Shown here: positions 1 through 7,539 of the stretch, piece by piece
Layout of the letters: each line of letters starts with the position of its first letter
How positions within the stretch are numbered: the stretch's first letter is position 1
Assembly (NCBI RefSeq): GCF_012928505.1
Contig: NZ_JABBJN010000010.1
Span: 62,001-126,000, forward strand
Direction: 5' to 3'
Origin: Achromobacter sp. Bel
GTDB taxonomy: Bacteria > Pseudomonadota > Gammaproteobacteria > Burkholderiales > Burkholderiaceae_B
DNA: 64,000 nt
Translations under genes and position numbers: made by a program
Notes under the pieces: generated by a model
Databases searched by the model: none
What the model was told of the DNA's origin: nothing
The model's input: only the letters and a program-made list of their open reading frames with translations

Positions 1-267
1 GCATCGGCCAACGTCAGCGCGTCGTACGCCCTGAATCTCTACCGCTGCGCGATGGCCGGCGACGCGCGCGGCGCGGACGAGTGGTTCGCCCGGCAGATCG
101 ACCTGTTGAACTTCCTTATGGACCATGGATTACCAAGGACCGTCGCTGCGGGCCTGCAATTTCGTGGCTTCGACCCCGGCCGGCTGCGCGCGCCGCTGTC
201 ACCTCTGACTGCGGACCAGGAACAACGACTTCTTGAAATCCTCGGAAAAATGGAGCTAGTCAAATGA
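1..267 (+). CDS. DapA/NAL-family lyase, C-terminal end (partial)
   Basis: The open frame runs in from before base 1 without an in-frame stop, so only about the last 88 residues are present. The visible start, A-S-A-N-V then a helical stretch, resembles the end of dihydrodipicolinate synthase / N-acetylneuraminate lyase family aldolases, where a conserved Gly/Ser-x-x-Ala-N segment closes the barrel before the C-terminal helices. Family members cleave or condense pyruvate with an aldehyde through a Schiff-base lysine, which would lie upstream of the window. Its stop codon overlaps the start of the following Bug receptor (ATGA), so the two are translationally coupled and probably handle the same carboxylic-acid substrate. 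The catalytic part is not seen, so substrate and exact family remain inference. Confidence 0.6.
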   Translation, partial: ASANVSASYALNLYRCAMAGDARGADEWFARQIDLLNFLMDHGLPRTVAAGLQFRGFDPGRLRAPLSPLTADQEQRLLEILGKMELVK

Positions 268-1229
268 ACAAGGGATTGCGCCGCTGGACGGCAGCTTTGT
301 TGGGTATGGTGATTCCGGCCGCGGCGGCCTGGGCGGGTCCTTATCCCGATCAGCCCATCCGCCTGATCGTGCCCTTTGGCGCGGGCGGCGTGACGGATAC
401 GACGGCGCGTGTGTTCGCCGAGGGCCTGACGCGCGAACTGGGCCAGCCCGTCGTGGTGGAGAACCGTGGCGGGGCGGGGGGTTCCATTGCGGCAGGCGCA
501 GTGGCCAAGTCGCCGACCGACGGCTACACGCTGCTGGTGATCACCAACGGCATGGTCGCCGTCAATCCGCTGATCTACAAGAAGCTGCCTTACGACCCGA
601 ACAAGGACTTCACCTACGTTGCCATGCTGGCCAATACGCCTACCGTGCTGGCCGTGGGCGCGGACAGCCCGTACCTGTCGCTGCCGGAGGTCATCAAGGT
701 GGCCTCGGCGCAGACAGACAAGATCGCGTTTTCCACCGCGGGAGAAGGCTCTGACAACTATCAGGTGCTGGAGCTGCTGCAACAGGCCACCGGGGTAAAG
801 ATGCTGCACGTGCCCTACAAGAGCGGTTCGGAGTCCATGACGGCGGTAATGAGCCGTAACACGGACATGACAGCGGTTTCGGCCGTCACCGCCGTGGGAT
901 TCATCGAGGCGAGGCAGATCCGTCCATTTGCCGTGACCTCGTCGCGGCGCCTGCCCAATCTGCCTGATATTCCCACGGTGAAGGAAGTGTTGGGCAAGGA
1001 CGTGGAGGGCGGGTCGCTGTCTGGCATTGCCGTGCCCAAGGGCACGCCTGCCGATGTCGTCGCGCGCCTGAACACGGCGATTGCCGCGGTTGCCAAGAGC
1101 GCCTCGGTGCAGGACAAGATCTATGCGCGCGGCAGTGAGCCTGTGGACGGAACGCAGGAAGCGTTTGAACGGAAGGTTCTCGCCGAACAGAAGAAATGGG
1201 CGGGCATCCTGTCCCGCCCGGCGCAGTAA
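264..1229 (+). CDS. Bug/TctC-family periplasmic solute receptor
   Basis: The 321-residue protein has a Sec signal peptide (hydrophobic stretch about residues 8-23, likely cleavage after A-W-A) followed by the family opening Y-P-D-Q-P-I-R-L-I-V-P-F-G-A-G-G. Further Bug landmarks are V-V-E-N-R-G-G-A-G-G near residue 65 and H-V-P-Y-K near residue 185. These receptors bind small carboxylates or related ligands in the periplasm, either for TctAB-type tripartite transporters or as orphan sensors; no TctA/TctB gene is nearby. It overlaps the preceding aldolase-family gene by 4 bases and is convergent with a LysR gene 10 bases away, which suggests one catabolic unit. The ligand cannot be told from sequence. 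Confidence 0.9.
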   Translation: MNKGLRRWTAALLGMVIPAAAAWAGPYPDQPIRLIVPFGAGGVTDTTARVFAEGLTRELGQPVVVENRGGAGGSIAAGAVAKSPTDGYTLLVITNGMVAVNPLIYKKLPYDPNKDFTYVAMLANTPTVLAVGADSPYLSLPEVIKVASAQTDKIAFSTAGEGSDNYQVLELLQQATGVKMLHVPYKSGSESMTAVMSRNTDMTAVSAVTAVGFIEARQIRPFAVTSSRRLPNLPDIPTVKEVLGKDVEGGSLSGIAVPKGTPADVVARLNTAIAAVAKSASVQDKIYARGSEPVDGTQEAFERKVLAEQKKWAGILSRPAQ

Positions 1230-1239
1230 TTTCCCGGTG

Positions 1240-2145
1240 TTATGCGGCTTGCGGACCTAGCAGCTCGCGCGCCAAGTCGATGAACCAGTGGACGGCGGGG
1301 TTCATCGACTCGGCCGGCGCCGCCAGCGCCATGGCGTAGGTCACCGGCGCGTTCGATTCGTCGGCGAGGTCTACATAGGCCACGTTGTCGATGGCGATCC
1401 GACGCAGCGCCGCCGGGACGATGGCGACGCCCAGTCCGGCCGCGATGAGCGGCAGGCTGATGAGGGCGTGGGATGATTCCTGCAAGACCCGTGGATGGAA
1501 CCCGGCGCGCTGGCACGCCGCGACGATTTCACCTGCGAAGCCGGGGCTGTCGGAATGCGCGAGCGTTACCAGTGTTTCGTCCATCAGGTCCGACAGCCTG
1601 ACCCGCTTCATGCCGGCCACGTGATGGCCAGCCGGTACGGCCAGCACCAGCCTCTCCCGCTGCAGGGCGGTGATCGCGATACCCGGCACGCCGGACGCAG
1701 GCGGCACCAAGAACGCCGCGTCCAGTTCGCCGCGCTGAAGCCCCGCCAGAATGCTGACGGTGCTGCCGCTGCTCAGGCGCAGGCGGATATGGGGAAAGCG
1801 TTGAGTGAATTCCGGGAGAATGCGCGGCAGCAGGTGAAGGGCAGCGCTGGGCACGGCGCATACCCGCAGGGCGCCCATGCGTCCCTCGGCTGCATCGCGC
1901 GCGGCTTGCAACGCGGCATCGGCGCCCTCCAGCAGCCGCTTTGCTTCGCGCAGGAAGGCGCCGCCGGCGACGGTAAGGCGCACGCCCAGGCGATCCCGCT
2001 CGAACAGGTCGGCCCCGATTTCAGCTTCGAGCCGCTTGATGGCAACGCTGAGCGGCGGCTGGGTCATGTGCAGCCGCGCCGCCGCCTTGCGATAGTTCAG
2101 TTCCGTGGCCAACACGACGAACTGCCTGAGTTGCCTGAAATCCAT
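1240..2145 (-). CDS. LysR-family transcriptional regulator
   Basis: A 301-residue protein with the N-terminal LysR helix-turn-helix (about residues 1-60; the start M-D-F-R-Q-L-R-Q-F and the segment A-A-R-L-H-M-T-Q-P-P-L-S-V-A-I are typical) and a C-terminal periplasmic-binding-protein-like effector domain from about residue 90. Length is normal for the family. It is convergent with the aldolase/Bug pair and lies downstream of serC on the same strand. Control of the aldolase/Bug operon is plausible, but LysR genes more often regulate a divergent neighbour and there is none here, so the target is open. Confidence 0.92.
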   Translation of the reverse strand: MDFRQLRQFVVLATELNYRKAAARLHMTQPPLSVAIKRLEAEIGADLFERDRLGVRLTVAGGAFLREAKRLLEGADAALQAARDAAEGRMGALRVCAVPSAALHLLPRILPEFTQRFPHIRLRLSSGSTVSILAGLQRGELDAAFLVPPASGVPGIAITALQRERLVLAVPAGHHVAGMKRVRLSDLMDETLVTLAHSDSPGFAGEIVAACQRAGFHPRVLQESSHALISLPLIAAGLGVAIVPAALRRIAIDNVAYVDLADESNAPVTYAMALAAPAESMNPAVHWFIDLARELLGPQAA

Positions 2146-2199
2146 TTTGGTCTCTGCGTGCGGCTTGTTGAAATGGCTGCCGTGTCATGCGCGCAGCCG

Positions 2200-3282
2200 T
2201 CAGCCATGCGCGCGCTGGAAATGTGTCATGAAGTCGGCCAACGCGGCCGCCGCGGGCAGGTCGACCGCGTTGTAGAGGCTGGCCCGGATGCCACCGGTAT
2301 GCGAATGCCCCTTCAGGCCCATCAGCCCGGCGCTATCGGCCTGGCGCAGAAACAGGGGCTCCAGCGCCGAGTCGGCCAGAAAGAACGGTACGTTGTTGAT
2401 AGAGCGGAATTCTGGCTGCACCTTGTTGGCGTAAAAGCCGCCGCTGGCGTCGATCGCGCGGTACAGCAACCAGGCCTTGGCCTGGTTGCTCTGGTGGATG
2501 CGTTCTATCCCGCCGTTGCGACGGATCCAGCGCAGTGTCAGTCCGGTCAGGTACCAGGAAAACGTGGCGGGCGTGTTGAGCATGGAATCTGCGCGCGCCG
2601 CGTGTGAGTAGCTCAGCACATCGGGTGTGATGGACATCGCGCCGTCCGGCAAGGCTTCGTCCACCACCACGACAGTGACGCCGGCTGGCCCCATGTTCTT
2701 TTGCGCGGCAGCGTAGATGAGACCGTGCCGGGATACATCGATAGGCTTGGACAACAGGCTGGAGCACGCATCGCACACCAGGGGCACCGGCGCCTTCGGC
2801 GCGGCGGCGAACTGTACGCCGTGCACGGTCTCGTTTTCCGTGTAGTGCAGGTAAGCGGCGTCGGGATCCAGCCGCCATTGCCCGGGAGCGGGAACATGGT
2901 CAAAACCGGTCGGCTCGCTGCTCGCCGCGACGCGGACTGCACAATAGCGCCTGGCCGCCTCGATAGCCTTGCCGGACCAGAGGCCGGTGTGAAGGTAGTC
3001 TGCCGAAGCCTTGCCGCGCAGCAGGTTCATCGGCACTTGCGAGAACTGCAGCGATGCGCCGCCCTGCAGGAAAAGCACCTTGTAGCGGTCCGGCACCTGT
3101 AGAAGGGCCCGCAGGTCCTGCTCGGCCCGCCGCGCGATATCGATGAACACGCCAGACCGATGGCTGATTTCCATGACGGACATACCTGTACCGGCAAAAT
3201 CGAAGAACTCTTCGTGTGCTTCCTGCAGAACTTCAAGCGGCAGCGCGGCGGGACCTGCACTGAAATTGTATGACCTTGCCAT
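2200..3282 (-). CDS. serC: Phosphoserine aminotransferase (accessory SerC paralogue)
   Basis: This 360-residue class V, PLP-dependent aminotransferase should convert 3-phosphohydroxypyruvate and glutamate to phosphoserine and 2-oxoglutarate in the serine (and pyridoxine) pathway. SerC signatures are the N-terminal Y-N-F-S-A-G-P-A-A-L-P, L-F-L-Q-G-G-A-S near residue 70, H-Y-T-E-N-E-T near residue 145, the PLP-lysine segment A-A-Q-K-N-M-G-P-A-G and the C-terminal G-H-x-H-x-G-G-I-R-A-S. A start 13 codons upstream exists, but the start used has an AGGA ribosome-binding site and gives the family N-terminus. The segment normally reading D-M-S-S-x is here D-A-C-S-S. Its setting among accessory genes, away from the aromatic/serine genes it usually accompanies, suggests a second copy; whether it prefers phosphohydroxypyruvate is untested. 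Confidence 0.88.
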   Translation of the reverse strand: MARSYNFSAGPAALPLEVLQEAHEEFFDFAGTGMSVMEISHRSGVFIDIARRAEQDLRALLQVPDRYKVLFLQGGASLQFSQVPMNLLRGKASADYLHTGLWSGKAIEAARRYCAVRVAASSEPTGFDHVPAPGQWRLDPDAAYLHYTENETVHGVQFAAAPKAPVPLVCDACSSLLSKPIDVSRHGLIYAAAQKNMGPAGVTVVVVDEALPDGAMSITPDVLSYSHAARADSMLNTPATFSWYLTGLTLRWIRRNGGIERIHQSNQAKAWLLYRAIDASGGFYANKVQPEFRSINNVPFFLADSALEPLFLRQADSAGLMGLKGHSHTGGIRASLYNAVDLPAAAALADFMTHFQRAHG

Positions 3283-3637
3283 GATTCCTGATCCTGCCCC
3301 GCCAGGCGCGGGCTCAAGCATTGTTGCGCCCGCGTAACCGTGGCGAGCGGACGAGTCTACGAACAGAATGGCCGGCCTGGACAGGCCAGTTTTACTTTAG
3401 TGAGCAGACCGCATGGCTAAGAGGTTCGAACTGGACCGGCTCGCGGGAACCTCATGTATCGGTTTGGGCGTGCTCACGGCCAAGGGCACGCGCTCGGCGC
3501 CCTGACGCGCTATCTCATCCGCCCCGAACCTCCGCTTCTGGCCGGGAGCGGACGCTCGAGGACGTCCGCTTCCGACCCGAAGAACGCTTTAGGCCAACGC
3601 CTCGTGTGGAAATGGCGAGCTGAATCCGATGCTGGCG
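3283..3637. other. Intergenic region upstream of serC, island-edge candidate
   Basis: There is no complete gene in these 355 bases between serC and the beta-lactamase. They hold the short reading frame at 3413-3505 that looks like the start of a GntR/MocR regulator, an imperfect palindrome CTGG-N5-CCAG at 3377-3389, a further CTGGACC at 3431-3437, and an 8-base inverted repeat (3547-3554 and 3563-3570, AGCGGACG / CGTCCGCT, 8-base loop) with no T-run. G+C drops on the far side, so the region may be the junction between core-like DNA and an acquired segment. Confidence 0.5.
3413..3505 (+). pseudogene. Possible remnant of a MocR-type (GntR) regulator start
   Basis: The frame opens ATGGCTAAG and reads M-A-K-R-F-E-L-D-R-L-A-G-T-S, then loses any resemblance and stops after 30 codons. 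The opening is like the N-terminus of PLP-binding GntR/MocR regulators, which usually lie divergent from a PLP-dependent aminotransferase, exactly the position here relative to serC. The CTGGAC-type sequences just upstream fit sites reported for some proteobacterial MocR proteins. No winged-helix sequence follows in any frame, so the gene would have been cut within about 15 codons. This is inference from a very short match and may be chance. Confidence 0.3.
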
Positions 3638-4528
3638 CTATCTGGAGGCGCCAGAAATCGCAGATTGCGCGCCCTGCGGTGTTAATGCGGGAGGGGCGGT
3701 GGACAGCAAGCCCAGGTCGCCGAATATAGCGCGTACGATTTTCATGCGCGCAGCGGCATCCTGGCTTTTCTTAACGTCAATGTTGAGCGCAAAATAGAAA
3801 ACCTCTCCCTGCCGTTCCAGGTAGCCTACGAGCCAGCCCGTTTGCGGTGCGCCTGGTTCGCCAAGTCCGGCCCATCCTGTCTTGCCACTCAGGCGGTAGT
3901 CGGGTGTCTGTTCCAGGACGAGCATGTCTTTGGTCATCTGCACCGTCCGCTCGGCCAGGCCGAATTGATTGACATAGAACCGACGCAAGAATTCCACCTG
4001 CTCGTTCGCGGAAATTCTGAGCGAACCGGTTAGCCAAAATTGGTCTATGCCTCCAGAAATGTTCCGGTTGCCGTAGTTGAAGCGGTCGACATAAGCCTGC
4101 ATACGTTCGGCGCCAATGCGCCTGGCGATTTCCTGGTAGTACCAGACGGCGGAGTTTTGTAGCGCCGATTCAAGCGTATGGTTTTGCGCCCATGCCGCCG
4201 GCCACCATGGTTGGCGAGGTGCGAGTTTACTGTCCCACTTGATTTCGAAGTCCTTGCTTTCCGCTTCACCTGTTTCCAATGCAATGAGCGAATTGGGAAT
4301 TTTGTAGGTGGACGCTGGCAGATACCGTTGAGCGGCCCTGGCCTCGTCATGGCGCCGAAACTCTCCGGTCTGTCCGTCAAGAAGGACGAACGTGCCCTCT
4401 ACTTGCTGCTCTTGAAATCTCGCTCCAATATCAACCACTGGTAGTTCGGCTTGAGCACCTGCCGATCCGAGCAACGTTATTAGCAGCGGCAATGCTGCTT
4501 TGGCAAACCGACGAAATTTCGACTTCAT
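3638..4528 (-). CDS. Class D (OXA-type) beta-lactamase
   Basis: A 296-residue periplasmic serine beta-lactamase that would hydrolyse penicillins and related drugs. Class D motifs are in order: S73-T-Y-K76 (nucleophile and carboxylated lysine), S126-A-V128, Y152-G-N154 and K216-T-G-W219, with a tryptophan in the F-W-L segment near residue 165. The Sec signal peptide (charged M-K-S-K-F-R-R, hydrophobic core, A-Q-A cleavage) and a GGAG ribosome-binding site fix the start 23 codons inside the longest frame. About 25 residues follow the last conserved helix, slightly longer than most OXA enzymes. As recalled, it does not resemble the intrinsic OXA-114-type enzyme of A. xylosoxidans. Sampled bases are about 50% G+C, below the neighbouring core genes. 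It is divergent from an unassigned gene, with only 101 bases between. The drug spectrum cannot be told from sequence. Confidence 0.93.
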   Translation of the reverse strand: MKSKFRRFAKAALPLLITLLGSAGAQAELPVVDIGARFQEQQVEGTFVLLDGQTGEFRRHDEARAAQRYLPASTYKIPNSLIALETGEAESKDFEIKWDSKLAPRQPWWPAAWAQNHTLESALQNSAVWYYQEIARRIGAERMQAYVDRFNYGNRNISGGIDQFWLTGSLRISANEQVEFLRRFYVNQFGLAERTVQMTKDMLVLEQTPDYRLSGKTGWAGLGEPGAPQTGWLVGYLERQGEVFYFALNIDVKKSQDAAARMKIVRAIFGDLGLLSTAPPALTPQGAQSAISGASR

Positions 4529-4629
4529 GTTATCTCCGTGATTGTCATGCGGGATGCATGTGGGAGCCAGAATATGCGTGTGTCTCACGAGCTCCAATCA
4601 GGTTGCCGTAACCTCTGTAACATGGCGGA

Positions 4630-6210
4630 ATGACTCGGATAATCCAAATCGATTTAGGCCGTCCACTTCTCGTGGACGGCATGCCTGCGCGGTATCAGTC
4701 GGTTTGGCTGCTGCTAAGAGTCTGGTACGCGCAGCAAACAGGTGAGGTGTCAGTGCCGGGGTCATCATTGCAGGCCCGATACCCGGGGAACTCCAACCTT
4801 CGCATGCTTGTTTCCCGTGCTTTTCGTGATTTCGCAACGTGGGGGGTGGATGTCGGGTGGGGAAATTCCATTGACCTGCCCCCTGCCTTGCTCAATGCAT
4901 CACGCCGCAGCCAGGGACCATTCTGGATGACGCAAGCGCAGGCAGATAGGGTGCTGTGCCGCCACGGCGCGGAGCCTGCAAGCCTGGACTTCGTGGCGAA
5001 CTTTCTCGGCCTGAGCGGGCATGTACCCCCGCGCGCAGATCTTTTGCAATACGTGACCCAGGATGGGGACTACTGGAATCACCTGACCCAGGCCATGCGG
5101 CTCGCGCGAGATGGCATGGCGGCGACGGGTATGAGTTGGGCTGCGAGTTATCGGGCGGCAGACCGAACGGCACTGGACGACTTTCAGCGAGCGTTGGCCA
5201 TACTCAAAGAGAGTCTCGCATGGCGTCGTCACGGTGACATAAGGCGCAGCGAGGCCGCGTTAAACAGGCTGGGGCGTATTCTCCAGTCACAAGGCGTCGG
5301 TCCTTCCATGCCGACCTTGTCGGCAATGGCGTCGGTCGCCTCGGCCTGGAATAGCTATGCGCGCGGGGATATCAGGCAATCTCATGCCGGACTGGACCGT
5401 CTGGTGGCGGACCAGTTTCTGGCGCCTGTAATTCGCTACAACCCCCGCGTGCGCTTCGAATATCTGAATTTGCGTGCCTTGCTGCATAAAGGCAGCGCTC
5501 TCGAGGACAAGAGTACTGATCGAGTCTTGAAAATGAATGAGGCGGAGAAGGCGATCTGCGCCTTGTCAGAAGCGCTGCAGGCCGCTTACGAGGCGGACTC
5601 TGTCGAGGCCGCTCAGGATGTGGCGGCAAACATCGGATGGACGTTGTGGCTATTTTGGCAACAGCGACTGCTTGCTGTACTCAACGACCAGAACGTTCAC
5701 ACGGTGCAAGGATTATCGCTACGCTGGCTGGGGCTATCGGAATGGATTTGCGACCGCTTTGGCGTCGGTGGCAGTTCTGCCTGGAATACAGTGTTCGTAC
5801 TTCGCATCGCTCGTGGTAGCTGTGATGACAAAAGCGGGGACTTGAAGCGATTTCAAGCGCAGTCGCCCCTTCCCGTGGGCAAAATGTTAGAGGCAGTCAA
5901 GCCGTTCCAAGCCGCCTTTTCGCGTGCCAAGGGCTACGTAGACTGGTCGAATGTCGCGGCCTTCACGCTTGAGGAGAATGATGCAGGCCGAGTTTTCTAC
6001 GGGGCTCATCAAGTGGCTAACCTGCTGCTTGAATTCGTTTGGTATCGCACTCATAGCGAGGGGCTGAGTCGCCAAGTTTTCGCTGCGGTGGAGCGGCTTG
6101 CACACGTAGTGCAAGGTTTGGGTCCGGGGCAACGACGCTTTTTCAGGGAAAGCCTCAAAGCCTTACCTCAGTCGCTCCAGATAGCCGCAAAGGATGCGGC
6201 GGCGTCATGA
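4630..6210 (+). CDS. Unassigned 526-residue protein, possible winged-helix plus helical repeats
   Basis: I do not recognise this protein. It starts with a short beta-type stretch (I-I-Q-I-D-L-G-R-P-L-L-V-D-G), then residues 20-80 (Y-Q-S-V-W-L-L-L-R-V-W-Y, L-R-M-L-V-S-R-A-F-R-D-F) that could be a winged helix of the kind found at the start of SARP/BTAD regulators. From about residue 160 it is mostly helical, with Ala/Leu-rich segments (for example 190-240, 280-330) that may be TPR-like. There is no signal peptide, membrane span or enzyme motif I can name. It is divergent from the OXA gene, and its stop overlaps the next start (ATGA), so it was translated with a partner that is now truncated. 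Two hand-counted 60-base lines in it are 50% and 55% G+C, suggesting acquisition. The DNA-binding reading is a guess. Confidence 0.75.
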   Translation: MTRIIQIDLGRPLLVDGMPARYQSVWLLLRVWYAQQTGEVSVPGSSLQARYPGNSNLRMLVSRAFRDFATWGVDVGWGNSIDLPPALLNASRRSQGPFWMTQAQADRVLCRHGAEPASLDFVANFLGLSGHVPPRADLLQYVTQDGDYWNHLTQAMRLARDGMAATGMSWAASYRAADRTALDDFQRALAILKESLAWRRHGDIRRSEAALNRLGRILQSQGVGPSMPTLSAMASVASAWNSYARGDIRQSHAGLDRLVADQFLAPVIRYNPRVRFEYLNLRALLHKGSALEDKSTDRVLKMNEAEKAICALSEALQAAYEADSVEAAQDVAANIGWTLWLFWQQRLLAVLNDQNVHTVQGLSLRWLGLSEWICDRFGVGGSSAWNTVFVLRIARGSCDDKSGDLKRFQAQSPLPVGKMLEAVKPFQAAFSRAKGYVDWSNVAAFTLEENDAGRVFYGAHQVANLLLEFVWYRTHSEGLSRQVFAAVERLAHVVQGLGPGQRRFFRESLKALPQSLQIAAKDAAAS

Positions 6211-6413
6211 GCATATCCTCAACTGAAATCCCTCTGCCCAGCTACATCTTCTGCGTCGGCCTCGGATTGACGCAGGCATCGCGCGATCAGCCGCTCACGG
6301 AGCCGTGGATTACGGCGTTTTTGATGGCGACTGCCGCCTTCGACATTCCTACGTTTGGAAGAATCGCTTGGGGCGGCATGGGTCAAGGGCACTTGACGGC
6401 TCGCCGTCCATGA
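6207..6413 (+). pseudogene. Truncated partner gene of the 526-aa protein
   Basis: The start codon overlaps the stop of the unassigned 526-aa gene (ATGA), the usual sign of a coupled operon partner. The first 45 or so codons read like real protein (P-S-Y-I-F-C-V-G-L-G-L-T-Q-A, P-W-I-T-A-F-L-M-A). From about base 6349 the frame runs antisense through the 3' end of the convergent FAD oxidoreductase gene, where the sequence loses protein character, and it stops at 6413. The simplest reading is that recombination joined the oxidoreductase to this gene and removed most of it. The family is unknown, and a genuine 68-residue protein is the less likely alternative. Confidence 0.5.
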
Positions 6414-7422
6414 TTTCCTCGCTGGCTAGACGGCCCACTATGGCCGCCAACGTAACGCCGGGGTGCATTGCGCAAACATATACGCCGCCGATTTTGGGTA
6501 GATAGCCAATGACAGGGATGCCATCGGCAGGCATGGGTCTGAATCCGACGCAGGCCAATTCCGGGTCAAGGTACGCACCGCCATGAAGTTCGTTCTGAAT
6601 CGCCTTAGCGGTTCGTAGCGCCATCGCTGCTGGCTGGTTTTCCAAGGCGTCGTCCAAGTAATCTTCCGCCGCCAATAACGCGCCGTCCGAGCCTTGCCTG
6701 ACTTCCATTTCCGGGCTCGAGATCAGGGTTTGGACAAGGTTGAGGGGTGACTTATAGCGAATGAAAATGGCAGGAGACGCTTCTATCGGAAGAGGCGCTT
6801 CAAGCATCTCTGTGAGCTTCGCGGTGCCTGTTCCGGCTGCCAGTACGACAATATCGGCCTCAATGATGCCGATGGCGGTGTTAACTCCCGTCACTGTTGC
6901 GCCCAGGTTTTCGAAGCCGAGAACGCGTGTCTGAGTAAGAACCCTGGCCCCATTTGCCTGGGCTCCTGCGATCAACGCGTACGTTGCTTCCGCCGCATCC
7001 AGCGCCCCTTCATCGGCGGCGTACGAAGCAGATTGCGGAGGGTTCTTGAGTTTCGGCTCAAGGTCGATAATTCGCGATCGGGACACCACCTTTTTCGAGG
7101 CCTGCTTGTCCGATCCCGGCAGCGATTTTCTTGAGCTTGCGCTGTAGGATAAAGCGCCTGTCCATCGGACTTTCAGGCCAGGAAGCTGCGTTTCCAGGCG
7201 GCGGTACGCTTCGATTGCGGCGCCGCGTAATGGTGCGATTGGGTCGGATTCGTGGTGCGAGGCGTTGATCCATGCGAACGAGGTTCCCGTCACGCCTGAG
7301 GCGATGCCTTCCGCCTCAACCACGGTGACCTTCGCGCCTTTCACTGCCAAGTGATACGCCAGTGACGCGCCAACGATGCCAGCACCGATGACAACGACTC
7401 GTTTGGCCAGATCATTTTCCAC
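6349..7422 (-). CDS. FAD-dependent oxidoreductase, DAO (D-amino-acid oxidase) family
   Basis: A 357-residue flavoprotein with the N-terminal dinucleotide-binding motif V-V-V-I-G-A-G-I-V-G-A-S-L-A-Y-H-L, the acidic ribose-binding E near residue 35, and the C-terminal DAO ending G-x-x-P-V-I-G-Y-L-P ... H-P-G-V-T-L-A. The family oxidises amine or imino/amino acid substrates, passing electrons to oxygen or a chain acceptor; the substrate here is not determined. There is no signal peptide, so it is cytosolic or membrane-associated on the inner face. A small membrane protein gene lies 117 bases upstream on the same strand and could be its partner. Its 3' end abuts a truncated gene on the other strand, so the downstream junction looks recombined. 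Sampled G+C (53% in one 60-base line) is low for the window. Confidence 0.88.
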   Translation of the reverse strand: MENDLAKRVVVIGAGIVGASLAYHLAVKGAKVTVVEAEGIASGVTGTSFAWINASHHESDPIAPLRGAAIEAYRRLETQLPGLKVRWTGALSYSASSRKSLPGSDKQASKKVVSRSRIIDLEPKLKNPPQSASYAADEGALDAAEATYALIAGAQANGARVLTQTRVLGFENLGATVTGVNTAIGIIEADIVVLAAGTGTAKLTEMLEAPLPIEASPAIFIRYKSPLNLVQTLISSPEMEVRQGSDGALLAAEDYLDDALENQPAAMALRTAKAIQNELHGGAYLDPELACVGFRPMPADGIPVIGYLPKIGGVYVCAMHPGVTLAAIVGRLASEEIMDGEPSSALDPCRPKRFFQT

Positions 7423-7539
7423 GTCAACGTCCTTTCCAAGGATCTGGGGCTGGCGGATACACAGGGGTGGGACGATGACATGAGAGTCAGATTGAAAATC
7501 TGGATGACAACGACCCCGAACTTCTATTTGTGAAGCTCC

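Noticed and set aside
3547-3570. AGCGGACG / CGTCCGCT inverted repeat as a terminator.
   Set aside because: There is no T-run on either side and both flanking genes read away from or into it without needing termination here. It is kept only as a note.
3321-3623. Plus-strand 100-codon frame in the serC/OXA gap.
   Set aside because: The product is Arg/Ser/Pro-rich with no conserved segment or ribosome-binding site. Only the short MocR-like start in another frame is worth noting.
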